The notes beneath the pieces were generated by a model. It had not been told where the DNA came from, made no database searches, and saw nothing but the letters and a program-made list of their open reading frames with translations. From Acorus gramineus (taxonomy: Eukaryota > Streptophyta > Magnoliopsida > Acorales > Acoraceae): a DNA stretch of 64,000 bases. Made by a program: the position numbers and the translations under genes. Of the stretch, positions 48,951-59,875 are shown in pieces. Every line of letters starts with the position of its first letter. Position 1 is the stretch's first letter. The stretch covers positions 20,539,356 through 20,603,355 of the forward strand of contig CM060854.1 in assembly GCA_030737835.1 (NCBI GenBank). The letters are read 5' to 3'.

Positions 48951-51213
48951 GGGAAGTTTTGTTTATGTAACGCTTTTTTTTTTTTGTATATTTGTTTTTT
49001 TATTAAAAAATAATAATTGGAGTCTAGATAATCAAAAATTTAATTGATTTATATAATATACAGACATATCATAGGATAAGATACAAATTTAGATCAAATT
49101 TTTTACTTGTTCATTTTTAATTTTCATTATCTCAATAGTTGTAAAGTTAACTTTTTAATATTCGTAGAGCCTTTAACTAACCTTTTTATATTTGTAGGTC
49201 CTTTATTATTTGTATTCATTTTCCTTGTATTTATGTCATTTTGATTAATATTCACCATTTACATTCTTCTTTGATATTTTAATGCATTTCTTCTATTTAT
49301 ATTCATTTTCACTGTGTGGGTCATTTCCATTAATCACATTTCTTTGTATGATACCTTATTTCATAATATAATAAAATTAATTATAGACCATTAAAAGTGT
49401 ATGATTTTGATCATTATGTATTCTCTCTGCTTCTTTTTTTTTGTTCATGCTGTAATGGATTTATCAACAAATCTTATTGCTAGTGCTACATATTGTTTTG
49501 TACACTATGAGATATATGTACTTTATTATATATGTTTATTGTATCTTATCATGTACTATTTGTACATTATTTTATATTTACATAATGTATATACTTAAGA
49601 TGTGTTGTTATGTGTAGTGGATGTATTGTTTGTGCTACTAATAGTTATGTATATTGTTATGAGATACGTGTACTTTGTCATATGATTATTATATTGTTAT
49701 ATATCATATGTATCTTGTTATTCATGTAGAGATATTATTGTGTCATCAAAAACTTCCACTATGTAACCTATTATGGATTTTTTGTCAGCAAATCTTTTAA
49801 CAAACTACACTAATAAGCATATCATAAGAATGTTAGGGACCTGCCAAACCAAAACTGCATGAGGTGGAGCACATTAATCTTCATTTACAATTCACACAAG
49901 TTTTAATTTTATTTTGAATTAGATATTTAGTTAATGAAGTACAACATTGTTTTGTACATATTATAAATTGAATGCATTTTTTTTCTTTTTTCATCGATGA
50001 AGTATATAATGCGTTAACGATTTCATATACTAAAAAATGTTACGTGCACACAGCGCACAACAAGGTTTGATCTCCGGACCACCCACCCACAAGTCTGGAT
50101 CCAGTAGTCAGTCTCATTAGTATCGAATTACACAGTCTGGATCCAATAAGAGAATGAAACATGTACCTAACAATTGACTGTGCAGTACAATACATAAGTT
50201 GTGTAATTCAATTCATAGATTATGCACTTCGATACTGATAGGACTGATCAAAGCCAACCCTGACCGAGGGACAAGTGTAAACATATTATTGGTGTCATAT
50301 ATATTGGTCAAGCTTATTGTAAAGGCTCTGTATCATCTTTTACACGCAATCTTTACAAGCAGCTCTACTTGCAATCTTGCTTTTTTAATGAAATATATAA
50401 TCTAATACTTACAGAAAAATAGTACACTCAGTTTATTGAAATATATAATTCAATTTTTTTAAAATAAAGATGCATGTTTTATTAGATGAAATGAATATAT
50501 TATAAAAGTTGCAGAGCACCATAAAGAACATTGTAAACAAACAGTAACCACAAAGAATTTGACAAACAGAATCTAAACTTTAGTCCTAAAATGCCTGATT
50601 CACTTAATCAACAAACATGTTTTTTTGAGTCTGTGATTGGACTTCTTGGTAAATAAAAGTTCCTGCAAAAGTTCAAACAGACAGGAATCTTTAAGTAATT
50701 TTTGTTTGTCCAGGTATCGAATCGCAATTTTTTCACATAAAAAACTCAGGTTAGACCTCCAATGCTTTTCAAATTTCACAGTAAATAAAAAAAAGATGTG
50801 GGGTCATCTATTTCAAAAACTATTGACTCAGTGGAAAATGTAATACAATGATAAGAATCATAAAGCAACAATTTGCCTCAATTGATTCTTTGAAGGTTCC
50901 ATACAAAAAATCAAACCCAAAAAAAAACAAAGAAAAAAGAAAAAACTTGTCAATAAGGCAATGTAATTGGATGTACAGCTGCAGTTTCACATACCTCAAA
51001 CTGCTGCTTCTGTTCTTCAGGATTGCAGTCCACTTCTCGATCCTTTGGAACATTGAAAAAAAAAAGAAAATAGTAATCTTTGTCGTGATCAACAATGCCC
51101 AGTCACCAACTGAACTGGATGAGTCGTGGCCTTCACCAAATGCATGAGAGAAACCGCAATCCATCACAAAATGTATTTGGTTAAATGAACGTCTCTTCAG
51201 AGAGCTCCACCAT
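48951..51213. other. Spacer between coatomer promoter and SYS1 coding end
   Basis: The region is AT-rich with repetitive ATGTA/TTATATA words (49200-49700). The 3' UTR of SYS1 should lie below 51213. A GT/AG-bounded piece at about 50997-51045 on the minus strand reads as DREVDCNPEEQKQQFE. I see no complete gene. Confidence 0.5.
50997..51045 (-). other. Coding-like exon of unknown gene or SYS1 3' UTR exon
   Basis: A minus-strand segment between TTCCAAAG and GTATGTG splice-like sites has an open frame reading DREVDCNPEEQKQQFE. Its composition looks protein-like, and it lies within 220 bp downstream of the SYS1 stop on the same strand. I do not recognise it and found no convincing partner exons. 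Confidence 0.3.
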
Positions 51214-54200
51214 TCAAACATCTGCACGGAGATTTTACAATAAACAAATTGTCAGTATAAAATATAAATAACTAGGCGAGATAATAAGCTGACTAGTAAA
51301 GAAACGCAATAACAGCACATCTAGTTCAAGCAGGATCTCTATAGATCAGATCGAAGCCGAAGCAAGCCACTGAAGTTAGAACTACATGCTCTGGATTTTC
51401 TTACCTCCAAGCCTCCTCTACAGATATTTTAAAAAAAATTGGGAATTTGTTTGGCAGAAAAGAAAATTATGAGCAATAAGTCGAAAGATGGTAGAAGAAC
51501 AATGTCCCTGAAAACTCCACTCTTCTGCTTCGTGGGCACATGCTTGTTTAAGTACGCAAGAATCAGTAAAATTGGCATTGGGAGGGTATTGGGAGATTCA
51601 GCTGAGGGAGGACCTGTATGATGAGGAGACCTCATGTTTTGTGGCTTTGTTGTCAGATCTGCAGGACGTGGTGATTGACGAGGTGATGCAAGACAATGAA
51701 GTTTGGAAGCCTCAAACCGGGGTGGGATTCTCGATGTGTAATGTTATGAGTGGTGGAGGAGAGAGAGACCGAGACTTTTTTTTGAAAGATAACGGTAGGC
51801 CTTGCGATTACGGCGAGCAAATCAAAGGAGATGTGGGGCATCAAATTCCTCTCAAATGTCCCGGCCTACATTCGTTGATTACCAAAATAAGTTGTTGACC
51901 AAGACCTATAGAGCCAAGTAGGCACCTAATAATTCATCATCTTGCATGATGTCTGGAGGTGAGAAGGAAATAGCTGAGCATCTTGTGTGCCTTTGCCCGG
52001 TGGCATGGCATATTTGGGGGTTGCTCGGCTCAGCAATGTGACTAGCGTTGAATTTTTGTCAATGGAGGGGATGTGAGAAGCGGGGAAGAAGCTTAGCAAG
52101 GGATGATACATGTGTGCAAGCGGAAATTTCCCAATCCGATACTCCGGCAGTGGTATGGTCGGTATGGCAAAAAAAAACACAGAGAGATTATTTTCAAAGG
52201 GGAGAGGTTGTACGTGGAGAATAGTTGGGAGATAGTTGTTCATTTTATAAAGGATTGGGGATAGTTATGTGAGGAGTCATCATGTGTGTTATAGTTGAGG
52301 AATAATTTGTAATTGAGGAGTACAGTGTGTTTGTCTGGGGATGGAGGCTAAGGTCTAGGTAGATATATCTTCTACTGAGGTCTCAGCTTAGGTTCTTGTA
52401 TTGTATTTTTGCATTTTGCATTTGAGCATTCACTTTATTTTACTAAGACTGAGACTAGGGGTGGTAAACGAGCCAAACTTTGACATGTTCAAGCTTGGCT
52501 CGGGCTCAGCTCGGCTCGGGATCGAGCTTAATTTCGTGTTCAAGCTCGACTCATTTGGCTCGTGAAAAGCTCTGTTGAAGCTCGGCTCAGCTCGTTTGTT
52601 AAACGAGCCAAGCCGAAGCTTGAACAAAGGCTCGACTCAGGCTCGTTTAGCTAAAAAAAAAAAAAACTTGTTTAGCATTTGAGAAGTCACATTTCACAAA
52701 TCACAACACCTTGTACATGTGAAAATGACATAAGCTCGAGCTCGGCTCAGGCTAGGCTCGGGTTTTTTGTTTCCTCCTTTTTATGTTAAGTAACGAGCTC
52801 ATATAGGCTCGGGCTCGGCTCGTTTACAAACCAAACTTTAAAAAGTATTCAAGCTCGGCTCATTTGTCTAATTGAACAGGCCCGAATGAGCTTTCACCGA
52901 GCCGAGTCCGAGCTGCTCGGCTCATTTACCACCCCTAACTGGGACATAATGCCTACCACTTCAGGAAAAAAAAAAAGGAACCATCCTACAGAAAGAAACA
53001 ACTTCTTAAGTATGCCAATTGCTCATTTGATCAAGTATATAGCACAATGCTATAAAAAAAATATTTCCTAACGCACAAAGAGAAAAACACAAGGAGAAGC
53101 CTTTAAATAAGGGGTTGGGAAGGCAGCTAGACTGGGGATTGCAACTAAAACAAAACATTTACCAATGCACAAAATAAAGTCAATTTATCCAACACTGTAG
53201 CATAAGGTCCCCACCATATAAAGTAAGTTCTTATGCAATATAGTAGAAACAAACATATTCTATCATTTTTCTAAAGGTTTGTAACAAGAGTACCTTGAAG
53301 ATAAGAGGAACATTGCATGCAATCCAGTCTTATGTCAACATTTTAAAAAAAAATATTTGCAAGAACTGACTTATAAAGTGGACAGCCAAAAATAATCCAA
53401 ACTCAAGAGAATCCAAAAAAAAAATCAATACATTGGGTCACTTTTAGTAACACCACATTATTGTGACAAAGGAAATGAGCCACAGATAAGAACTTTCAGT
53501 ATTTGGGAGAAAATGATAGCCACATATGATAGTCACATCTAGAAAGAGGAGATGATAGGGTGTGATAAATGGGCATCAAAAGTAGAGATTACATTATTGC
53601 AAAGAAACAAACATAAATAATTCATGATCAAAACTTCTAAAATAGACACAAAATAATCAATCTCTAAAGCAAAACAAGCTTACTTGCACGTAATCGTGAT
53701 ATAGGAATATCCCGTAACTCACGCTTTATGCACAACCATTCACCGAGCAAAGCCATAACTGCAAGTCCAGTACCATTTACCACCCACCAAGTAAATGAAG
53801 ATGGCCACCCACCATGAACAATGCATATAAAGAGATGGATGATGTAGAGGGTGGCTGAGAAATCCAAGCACTTTTTAGCTCTCTCTATCAAGTAAAGCAT
53901 GAACCCAGCCCTGATTAAACAGGAGTACAATCATGTCATTAGTTAATTATTTATGCACCAAATAATATTTATTGGCATCATCAATGTCATAAAATGGGGA
54001 AAAACAAAGAATGTCATAAAATGGGGAAAAACAAAGAATGTCATTATCCTGGAGGAAAATTATGTACAACAAAGGATCCAAGACCACATAAACTAAAGCA
54101 TACACCATGAAAAAATTGTGAGGCTGCTTTCTAAAATTAAAAAATAAAGCTTTTGACAAAAGCTAAGTCAAAATGATAGCAAGAACAACATGATTAGAAA

Positions 54201-56967
54201 AAGAATTCATATAAACTGAATGAAAAAATTCTCCCAGTCCACAAGTAAACAATATCATTACAAAATTGAAAATATATCAGTTCCAACAAGCATGCAGCAT
54301 CCTAGTCCATCACCAACTGCCTTATAATAAGAAGCCGCTTCCACCTACTTGGTTAGGTATATTTTTCAGTATACGCCATGATGATTGACTAGATAAGTTA
54401 AGTTGTCTGGCAATCTTGCAGTCTATGATGGCCTCATTCTCCTTTGACCATGGTGTCTGAGACTGAATTTAGAAAAAGAGATGGACACACATGTCATGAT
54501 GGTCTGAGGTTGAGGCACGATGGATAGCCAATTGGTTTGACTGTTTGAGGGATGATGGAGGAGATATTAAAACCATTCAACATATGGGAATACCTGACAC
54601 CCATTGCAGGGCGGAGACCAATAGGGAGTGGAGTCAACAAGAGGGGAGAATATTGAAAAAAGTAGCTAGTCTGTGGCCTGCAAAATGGATCACGAGTTAT
54701 CTATCAAGGATTTTTATTTTGTTAAATATAAAATTCAATAAAAATGCTTCTCTTCCTCCCTTCATGTGATACCAATTTGAATTCTTACAATAACATTCAC
54801 AACAACTGACCTGAAAAAGGTTGGAACATTCATTATCCCCCTTCACCTTCAGTTACTTATTTCTTTGACCCCTTTTTTGTACCCATTGGGAGTTACTCTT
54901 GCAATCACTAAGCGGTTATTGGAAATATGCATTAATTAGTAGCGTGCCAGTTGCAACAGTGAAATATTCCACAATATTTTCATATTTTTATTTTATTCTC
55001 CTACATGAGGTCTGATGAAGGTGATAAACAATCCAGTCTTCCCAAAGTCATAGATTTTCTATTACAAGTCTGATACTGTCTTCTGAAATTTTACTTCAAA
55101 AAAAGAAGATAGATGGTATTCAAGGCCCACCAAGTTTCTTGGAAATCCACTGAACCATTGTTTGGACGCATCCTCAAAGAAGACATGCTGCATTGTGATG
55201 GTCATCCTGATGTTATGAAAAGTGGAACTATAAATACTATATGGGAAAGTTTTTTCCCTGCCTAGCCAATTCTCCCATTCATGCAGGACCTGGATTGCCT
55301 GAAGAGCATCCATCAAAACTGAATTTCTTGTTTATCCTTTTATGATTCTGTTAGGATGCGCAACACCTCCCTTATCTCTCCTACGTTTATTCTTTTCATT
55401 TTGGTGGATTTTTATTGGCCCACATGGAAACCTCTCTTTTGACATTACAACAAAGCCGACGGGAGGATTCAGATTTTCTTTCAAAGACAATTCCACCACC
55501 CCCACACCATAAAGTTCAACATAAGGCACACAAACCTTGAAAAGCACTATACTCAGTCCATCCAAAGCAGTTCTCCACTCTCCTCCATTGTCCAAACAGA
55601 TTCCCGAAAATCACCCCCATCACCCAGACCACTTTTAAATGCCTTCAAGAAGAAGCCTATATAAACCAAGATGACTGAGCAGGAAAGATTTTTTTTTTTC
55701 TACCTCATCTAGCAAGAGTATGTGCATTATGAAACTTCCAACTCCTTAAATGAAGCTAGTCAATTGTTGGAATTCTAGCCTCATGTTCTGCCTGTGTGAA
55801 GTACCATAACCCACCTTTCCCGTGTCTTCTAGATCTCCAGGGAAGAATATGATGGAAAAATAACCTGATGCTTCCCAGCCCCTGATATCACTATTGCTTC
55901 CACTCCTTGGGAAATAGACCTCATGAACCACCCTTAGGAAAGCTCATGAACTCATAATTCTTTCTTAATCAAGTATCTTTTAAAATTCAAGGTTTCACGT
56001 TCCATATCTCCCCCTTATGCTCCTCTGTCATGCTTCTAAGGCCTTGTCCTCAGATTAAGGTGGTCTTTCTCATTCTTACCACTCTAAAAAACCAGTGAAG
56101 ATTTTTCCCACACATCTACCCAAAAAGAAATCCTCTCTCCTCTTCCCACCATGTAACCTTCATTGTAACTCAACTCCAGCTTTACCCGAATCAGACAACA
56201 TCCATACAGAAGAATTTACTGACCCAAATTTCTTACTTTTATGTCTAAAGAAAAATGACAGTCACTCTACAATCATTTCCACAGAGATCCCATATGAATC
56301 AGTTTCTGGAAAATGGTGTTTCTCTTGTGAATTCCATCACTGACATTGGGCTTACTTGGGATTTTCATTATTCTCTCTCTCTCTCTCTCTCAACCGTGAT
56401 CCCACGTCTTTTAAAATCTTAAAAGCACATAATTTTTTATCTTTTGCGTATTCGATAATCAAGAATCACTAACGCAGCAACCCTAAATACCCACTACAAT
56501 CATTCGGAACATATCTGATGCAGCATGCATCTCCAGGCAGGGGCTCCACACGACAACAAGCACACACTGCACTTCCTGTCTGGCCCTTGCCTTGATATAC
56601 GCGACAAACTAGCAACTGCCATAACTAATACTCCTAATACTATTTTTCCTCTTCTGATACTACAATTCGCGATAGACTTGCTACTGATCCAAACAACAGA
56701 CCAGATAAAAACATAAATGACAACAGAACATCAAGAGACCAACCCAGCGAGCGCGGCGAAGAGGGACGACGCGATGACGCAGAGACCAGTGACGGAGGAG
56801 GCGTCAACGGCGGAGTAGTCGAAGAGATAGAAGAGGCTCATGCGGGAGACCCTGGACCCGACGAGGACGGCCGTGGAGAGGCCGAGAGTGAGGTAGTAGA
56901 GGCACTGAAGGCAGACGATCTGGGAGACGATGAGCCACGGATCCCACACGACGGCGCCGTAGAACAT
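51214..56967 (-). CDS. SYS1: SYS1 homolog, Golgi membrane protein
   Basis: Three coding exons, 56967-56744, 53910-53684 and 51221-51214, make a 152-residue protein, the normal SYS1 length. It starts MFYGAVVWDPWLIVSQIVCL and ends ISRLRANV. Four hydrophobic segments are visible, with the conserved stretches LYLIERAKKCLDFSATLYII and GGWPSSFTWWVVNGTGLAVM. SYS1 is a small trans-Golgi membrane protein that recruits an Arf-like GTPase (Arl3/ARFRP1) and so supports tethering and endosome-to-Golgi traffic. An upstream in-frame Met at 57039 would add 24 basic residues not expected in the family. The last Asn codon spans the exon 2/3 junction, so the final exon holds only eight coding bases; without that splice, exon 2 would read on to SKLVLL and a stop. 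Both introns (2.8 and 2.5 kb) contain transposon sequence. Exon 1 is much more GC-rich than exon 2. Confidence 0.93.
51430..52440 (+). mobile_element. LINE fragment in SYS1 intron 2
   Basis: On the strand opposite to SYS1, broken frames contain LYDEETSCFVALLSDLQDV, DNEVWKPQTGVGFSM, IPLKCPGLHS and CAFARWHGIFGG-like sequence. The order matches the tail of plant L1 reverse transcriptase proteins, upstream of and within the zinc-binding region. Multiple stops and frame changes show it is inactive. Confidence 0.6.
52457..52936. mobile_element. AGGGGTGG-type MITE rich in GGCTCG words (480 bp)
   Basis: The ends AGGGGTGGTAAACGAGCC and GGCTCATTTACCACCCCT are inverted with one mismatch over 18 bp. The interior is built from variants of AGCTCGGCTCGGGCTC in both orientations. 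It sits in SYS1 intron 2 just after the LINE fragment. A clear target duplication was not found. Confidence 0.8.
53911..56743 (-). other. SYS1 intron 1 (2.8 kb)
   Basis: The intron contains minus-strand open frames at 55062-55316, 55332-55595 and 55746-55931 that are separated by stops and look like remains of one longer coding sequence, possibly a transposon, which I could not identify. A CT-microsatellite is at about 56373-56391 and a short direct repeat (ATGTCATAAAATGGGGAAAA) at 53983-54038. Confidence 0.45.
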
Positions 56968-58149
56968 GACTCCCCCCTCCTCGATGAGGAGCCTCCGGTG
57001 CTTCTGGTTCTTCCGGAGGAGCTTCGACAGCCCCAACAACGGCCTCCGATCTGGATCTATGCTTACTGAAACCCTAGAGTTGATCAGATGTGAAGTTCTT
57101 TTATTTTTTAGGGTTTAGTTTTGGGGATCGGAGAATCGAAGAGAGAGGGAAGTCTTGGATCGAATTATGCCGAGATTTCTGAAAGTTGTGATTTTCTTTG
57201 TTCTTTTTTTTATATGTTTGGTGTGGAAAGGTAAATTCACCCTTACTTACTGTGTAGTTCAATAGTGAATTTCTTTCAATAATCACTTATCAATATTTGT
57301 TTAATGAGAAATGATAAAAAAAAATTATTTTAAATATAATTATAAAAATAGAATAATTTTTTATAAATATTTATCAAATGTAAATAAATAAAATCTATTA
57401 TTCTAATTATAATAATATCTAAACCCATCTATAAAAATAAAAACTGAATTCAAAAACATAAATCAATATCTAATACACAGTCAAGATTTCTACTTCACAT
57501 ATGCCAATTATAAGTTACAAAATCAAAACGAATATATAAACGGTGGGTAAAAAAAAGAAGAGGATGCTATTTATTTTAGAAATGATGTAGATAATAATTT
57601 AATAGATTTGTAGAAGGTAGAATAGTGATATAATTTAAGATTCGTGGTAGAATTTGAGATTACCACAAAAAAAAGTAGGAATTTGATTCCACCTTATTTT
57701 CCCACATGTCTTGATTTTAATTCCACTGGGGCTTACAATTACCATCAAGATTACCACTAACCAAACACTGGATTTTATATACTTTCCTGATAATCTCATA
57801 TGGAATTAAAATCCATCCCAGAATGACACGAACCAAATGGGGCTAAAGAAAACGGTAGGAGGCCTAAACATGCATTATTATGAGGTTTATGACTATTCTT
57901 GTATAAATAAGGATAAAATAATTTTTTGTTTGGTTGAGTTTTGAATTATTCTAATTGGGAAACATAATAATGAAGTTTTTGTTGTTTGGATAAAATTTGA
58001 ATAATGTGTGGATAAGAATTTATAAATGTGAAAAAAATAATGACAGTTGATTTTACAATTGATTTATAAGAAGTAATGAAAGTTGATTTGACAGTGGGCC
58101 TACATATTCTTTTGAATTGAATAACCTGAAATAACTTAATTCCAGAGGA

Positions 58150-58292
58150 TGGCTAGAATCCATATACCACTTTATACTAGTTAATTCTGACATACAGATT
58201 CTTATTTATGCAAGCATTCTAGACACCCATTTTGAGACTATTCCGACTAATTCCTACTTATTCCGAGCCCTATTCTCGCACCAAACGGGGCC
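58150..58292 (+). repeat. Dispersed repeat, copy 2 (related to 2237-2380)
   Basis: Same orientation and nearly same length as copy 1, ending CACCAAACGGGGCC. Probably the right half of a MITE that begins near 57860. Confidence 0.55.
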
Positions 58293-58295
58293 TGA

Positions 58296-58300
58296 AGTTT

Positions 58301-58341
<41 letters not shown>
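58296..58341. repeat. Long T-homopolymer
   Basis: About 45 consecutive T directly after the repeat at 58150-58292. Length is likely uncertain in the assembly. It could be the A-tail of an inserted retroelement read on the other strand, but no retroelement is recognisable beside it. Confidence 0.9.
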
Positions 58342-58346
<5 letters not shown>

Positions 58347-58900
58347 ACAAGTAGAAACTACTACCTCAATTTTGTATTAAGAGAATCTTTAGATGTGGGT
58401 TTGGGAATTAGTTTTTTCTATAAAACTGAATTTGCAGCTGTCACTCCATGTATTATGAAAAAATTATATTTTGAGCACTTATTTATAAAAATGCGTCTGC
58501 AGTCAATTTTTTTTTCTGTTTAGAAACGGGCTTAAGAAAATCAGAATGATGTAAACCAATAACCTTCCCAAAACCTACATCCAAATGCCCCCTAAATCAA
58601 GCATTATACGCCATACTCACCCTGGAAGAGGAACATTCTACCAAAAGAGAGGCAGACGTCCGGGTTCAATCAACTGAGGGTCTGCATATTCATGTCGTGT
58701 GATGTGGATTCCACTGATAAAGCCAATACCAACATGTTTCCTATGTATACTCTCCATCCTTTGAAGAGTTGTCGTTTTTTTGGTTTTTTTTTTTAAATTA
58801 GTCCCCAGGTTTTAATCTCTTAACCTCTTTTATAAAGAGGGGTTCTAGCCGACTTTTTCAAAACTCAATTCACAACACGTTGTTTCTTGTCAGCCATGCA

Positions 58901-59867
58901 CAGGGGCAGACCGAGGGGGGGGCAAGCTAGGGCCCGGGACCCCCCAAAGAATTTGAAAAATTTTAATTAGTGGCCATGCATAATGCATTTCATATGGTTC
59001 TAAATCAATTAATCCCAACCCATTAGCCCAAGAAAGAGTAGTTGATATGTAAGTTGTGTGGGGCAGGTGACCAAGTGGGACCCATTGAAAAAATAATAAT
59101 AATAATAACAATACCCCTCCCCACTGTAAAAAAAAAAAAACAGAAATTTGTGTCACGTCATGACGTCATCTCAGGTGACATCTCAGATCCCATATGTCGA
59201 TAGAAAATCACTGAAACATATACTCACATTAACAAGGTATATATTTTAATAAAATGCTTTTGTTAGAATTTATTTATTTATTTTATAGAGCAAGAGATTA
59301 CAATGTTAAGATATCAGTTACAACATTACGAGTTTGGTGTCCTTTCTCATGAAAGATTACAAAATTTGTTTGGAATATTTGAATTATGTCAAGCACTCAT
59401 TGAAACAGAAAAGTCAAAGACGTTTTATCTCATTAATAGATTCATCTTGTTTTGATTCTTTCATTTTTAACAACAACTACCGAATAATCATTTTCAGCTA
59501 TGAAGCTCGTTAAAACAAGATTTCGTAATAAGATGAAGAATGAATTTCTTGCAAAAAAATTTATTTTATGTTTTGTAAGAGAAATCACTGAAAAATTTAA
59601 TAATGACATGATTGTAAATAAATTTTATACAGTAAAAAATCGTCGAGCGCTACTGAAGTAGAAAATATGTAATTTATTGTTCATTTTTTATTATCTATGA
59701 GATCTTCATTGTTGCATTGATTTATTAATAAATGACTTGAATTTTGATATCTTTGTCTTAAATTATCATATTCATATTTATATTATGTTATAATGTTTTT
59801 TTTTTAATTTGAAATATATTATTTGATCTCCAGCCCCCTCTTGTTCTAAATCCTGAGTCCGCCCCTG
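58901..59867 (+). mobile_element. Non-autonomous hAT transposon with transposase remnant (967 bp)
   Basis: Ends CAGGGGCAGACC and GAGTCCGCCCCTG form a short terminal inverted repeat, and the flanks GCCATGCA (58893-58900) and ACCATGCA (59868-59875) form an 8-bp target duplication with one mismatch, both hAT hallmarks. Inside, about 59490-59660 reads FSAMKLVKTRFRNKMKNEF and ENFNND-like sequence, the C-terminal dimerisation region of hAT transposases of the TTF/ZMYM-like group. Upstream codons are scrambled and the catalytic part is missing, so the copy is dead and internally deleted. Confidence 0.8.
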
Positions 59868-59875
59868 ACCATGCA

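Larger units (their letters stand above)
56968..58892. other. SYS1 5' leader, then intergenic repeats
   Basis: On the minus strand the SYS1 leader contains the telo-box AAACCCTAAA (about 57107-57117), a motif common in plant housekeeping promoters, and CT-rich sequence. Beyond about 57180 the DNA is AT-rich, with a MITE-like fragment at about 57690-57845 (right end CGAACCAAATGGGGC), the dispersed repeat copy at 58150-58292 and a long T-run. No further gene seen. Confidence 0.5.
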
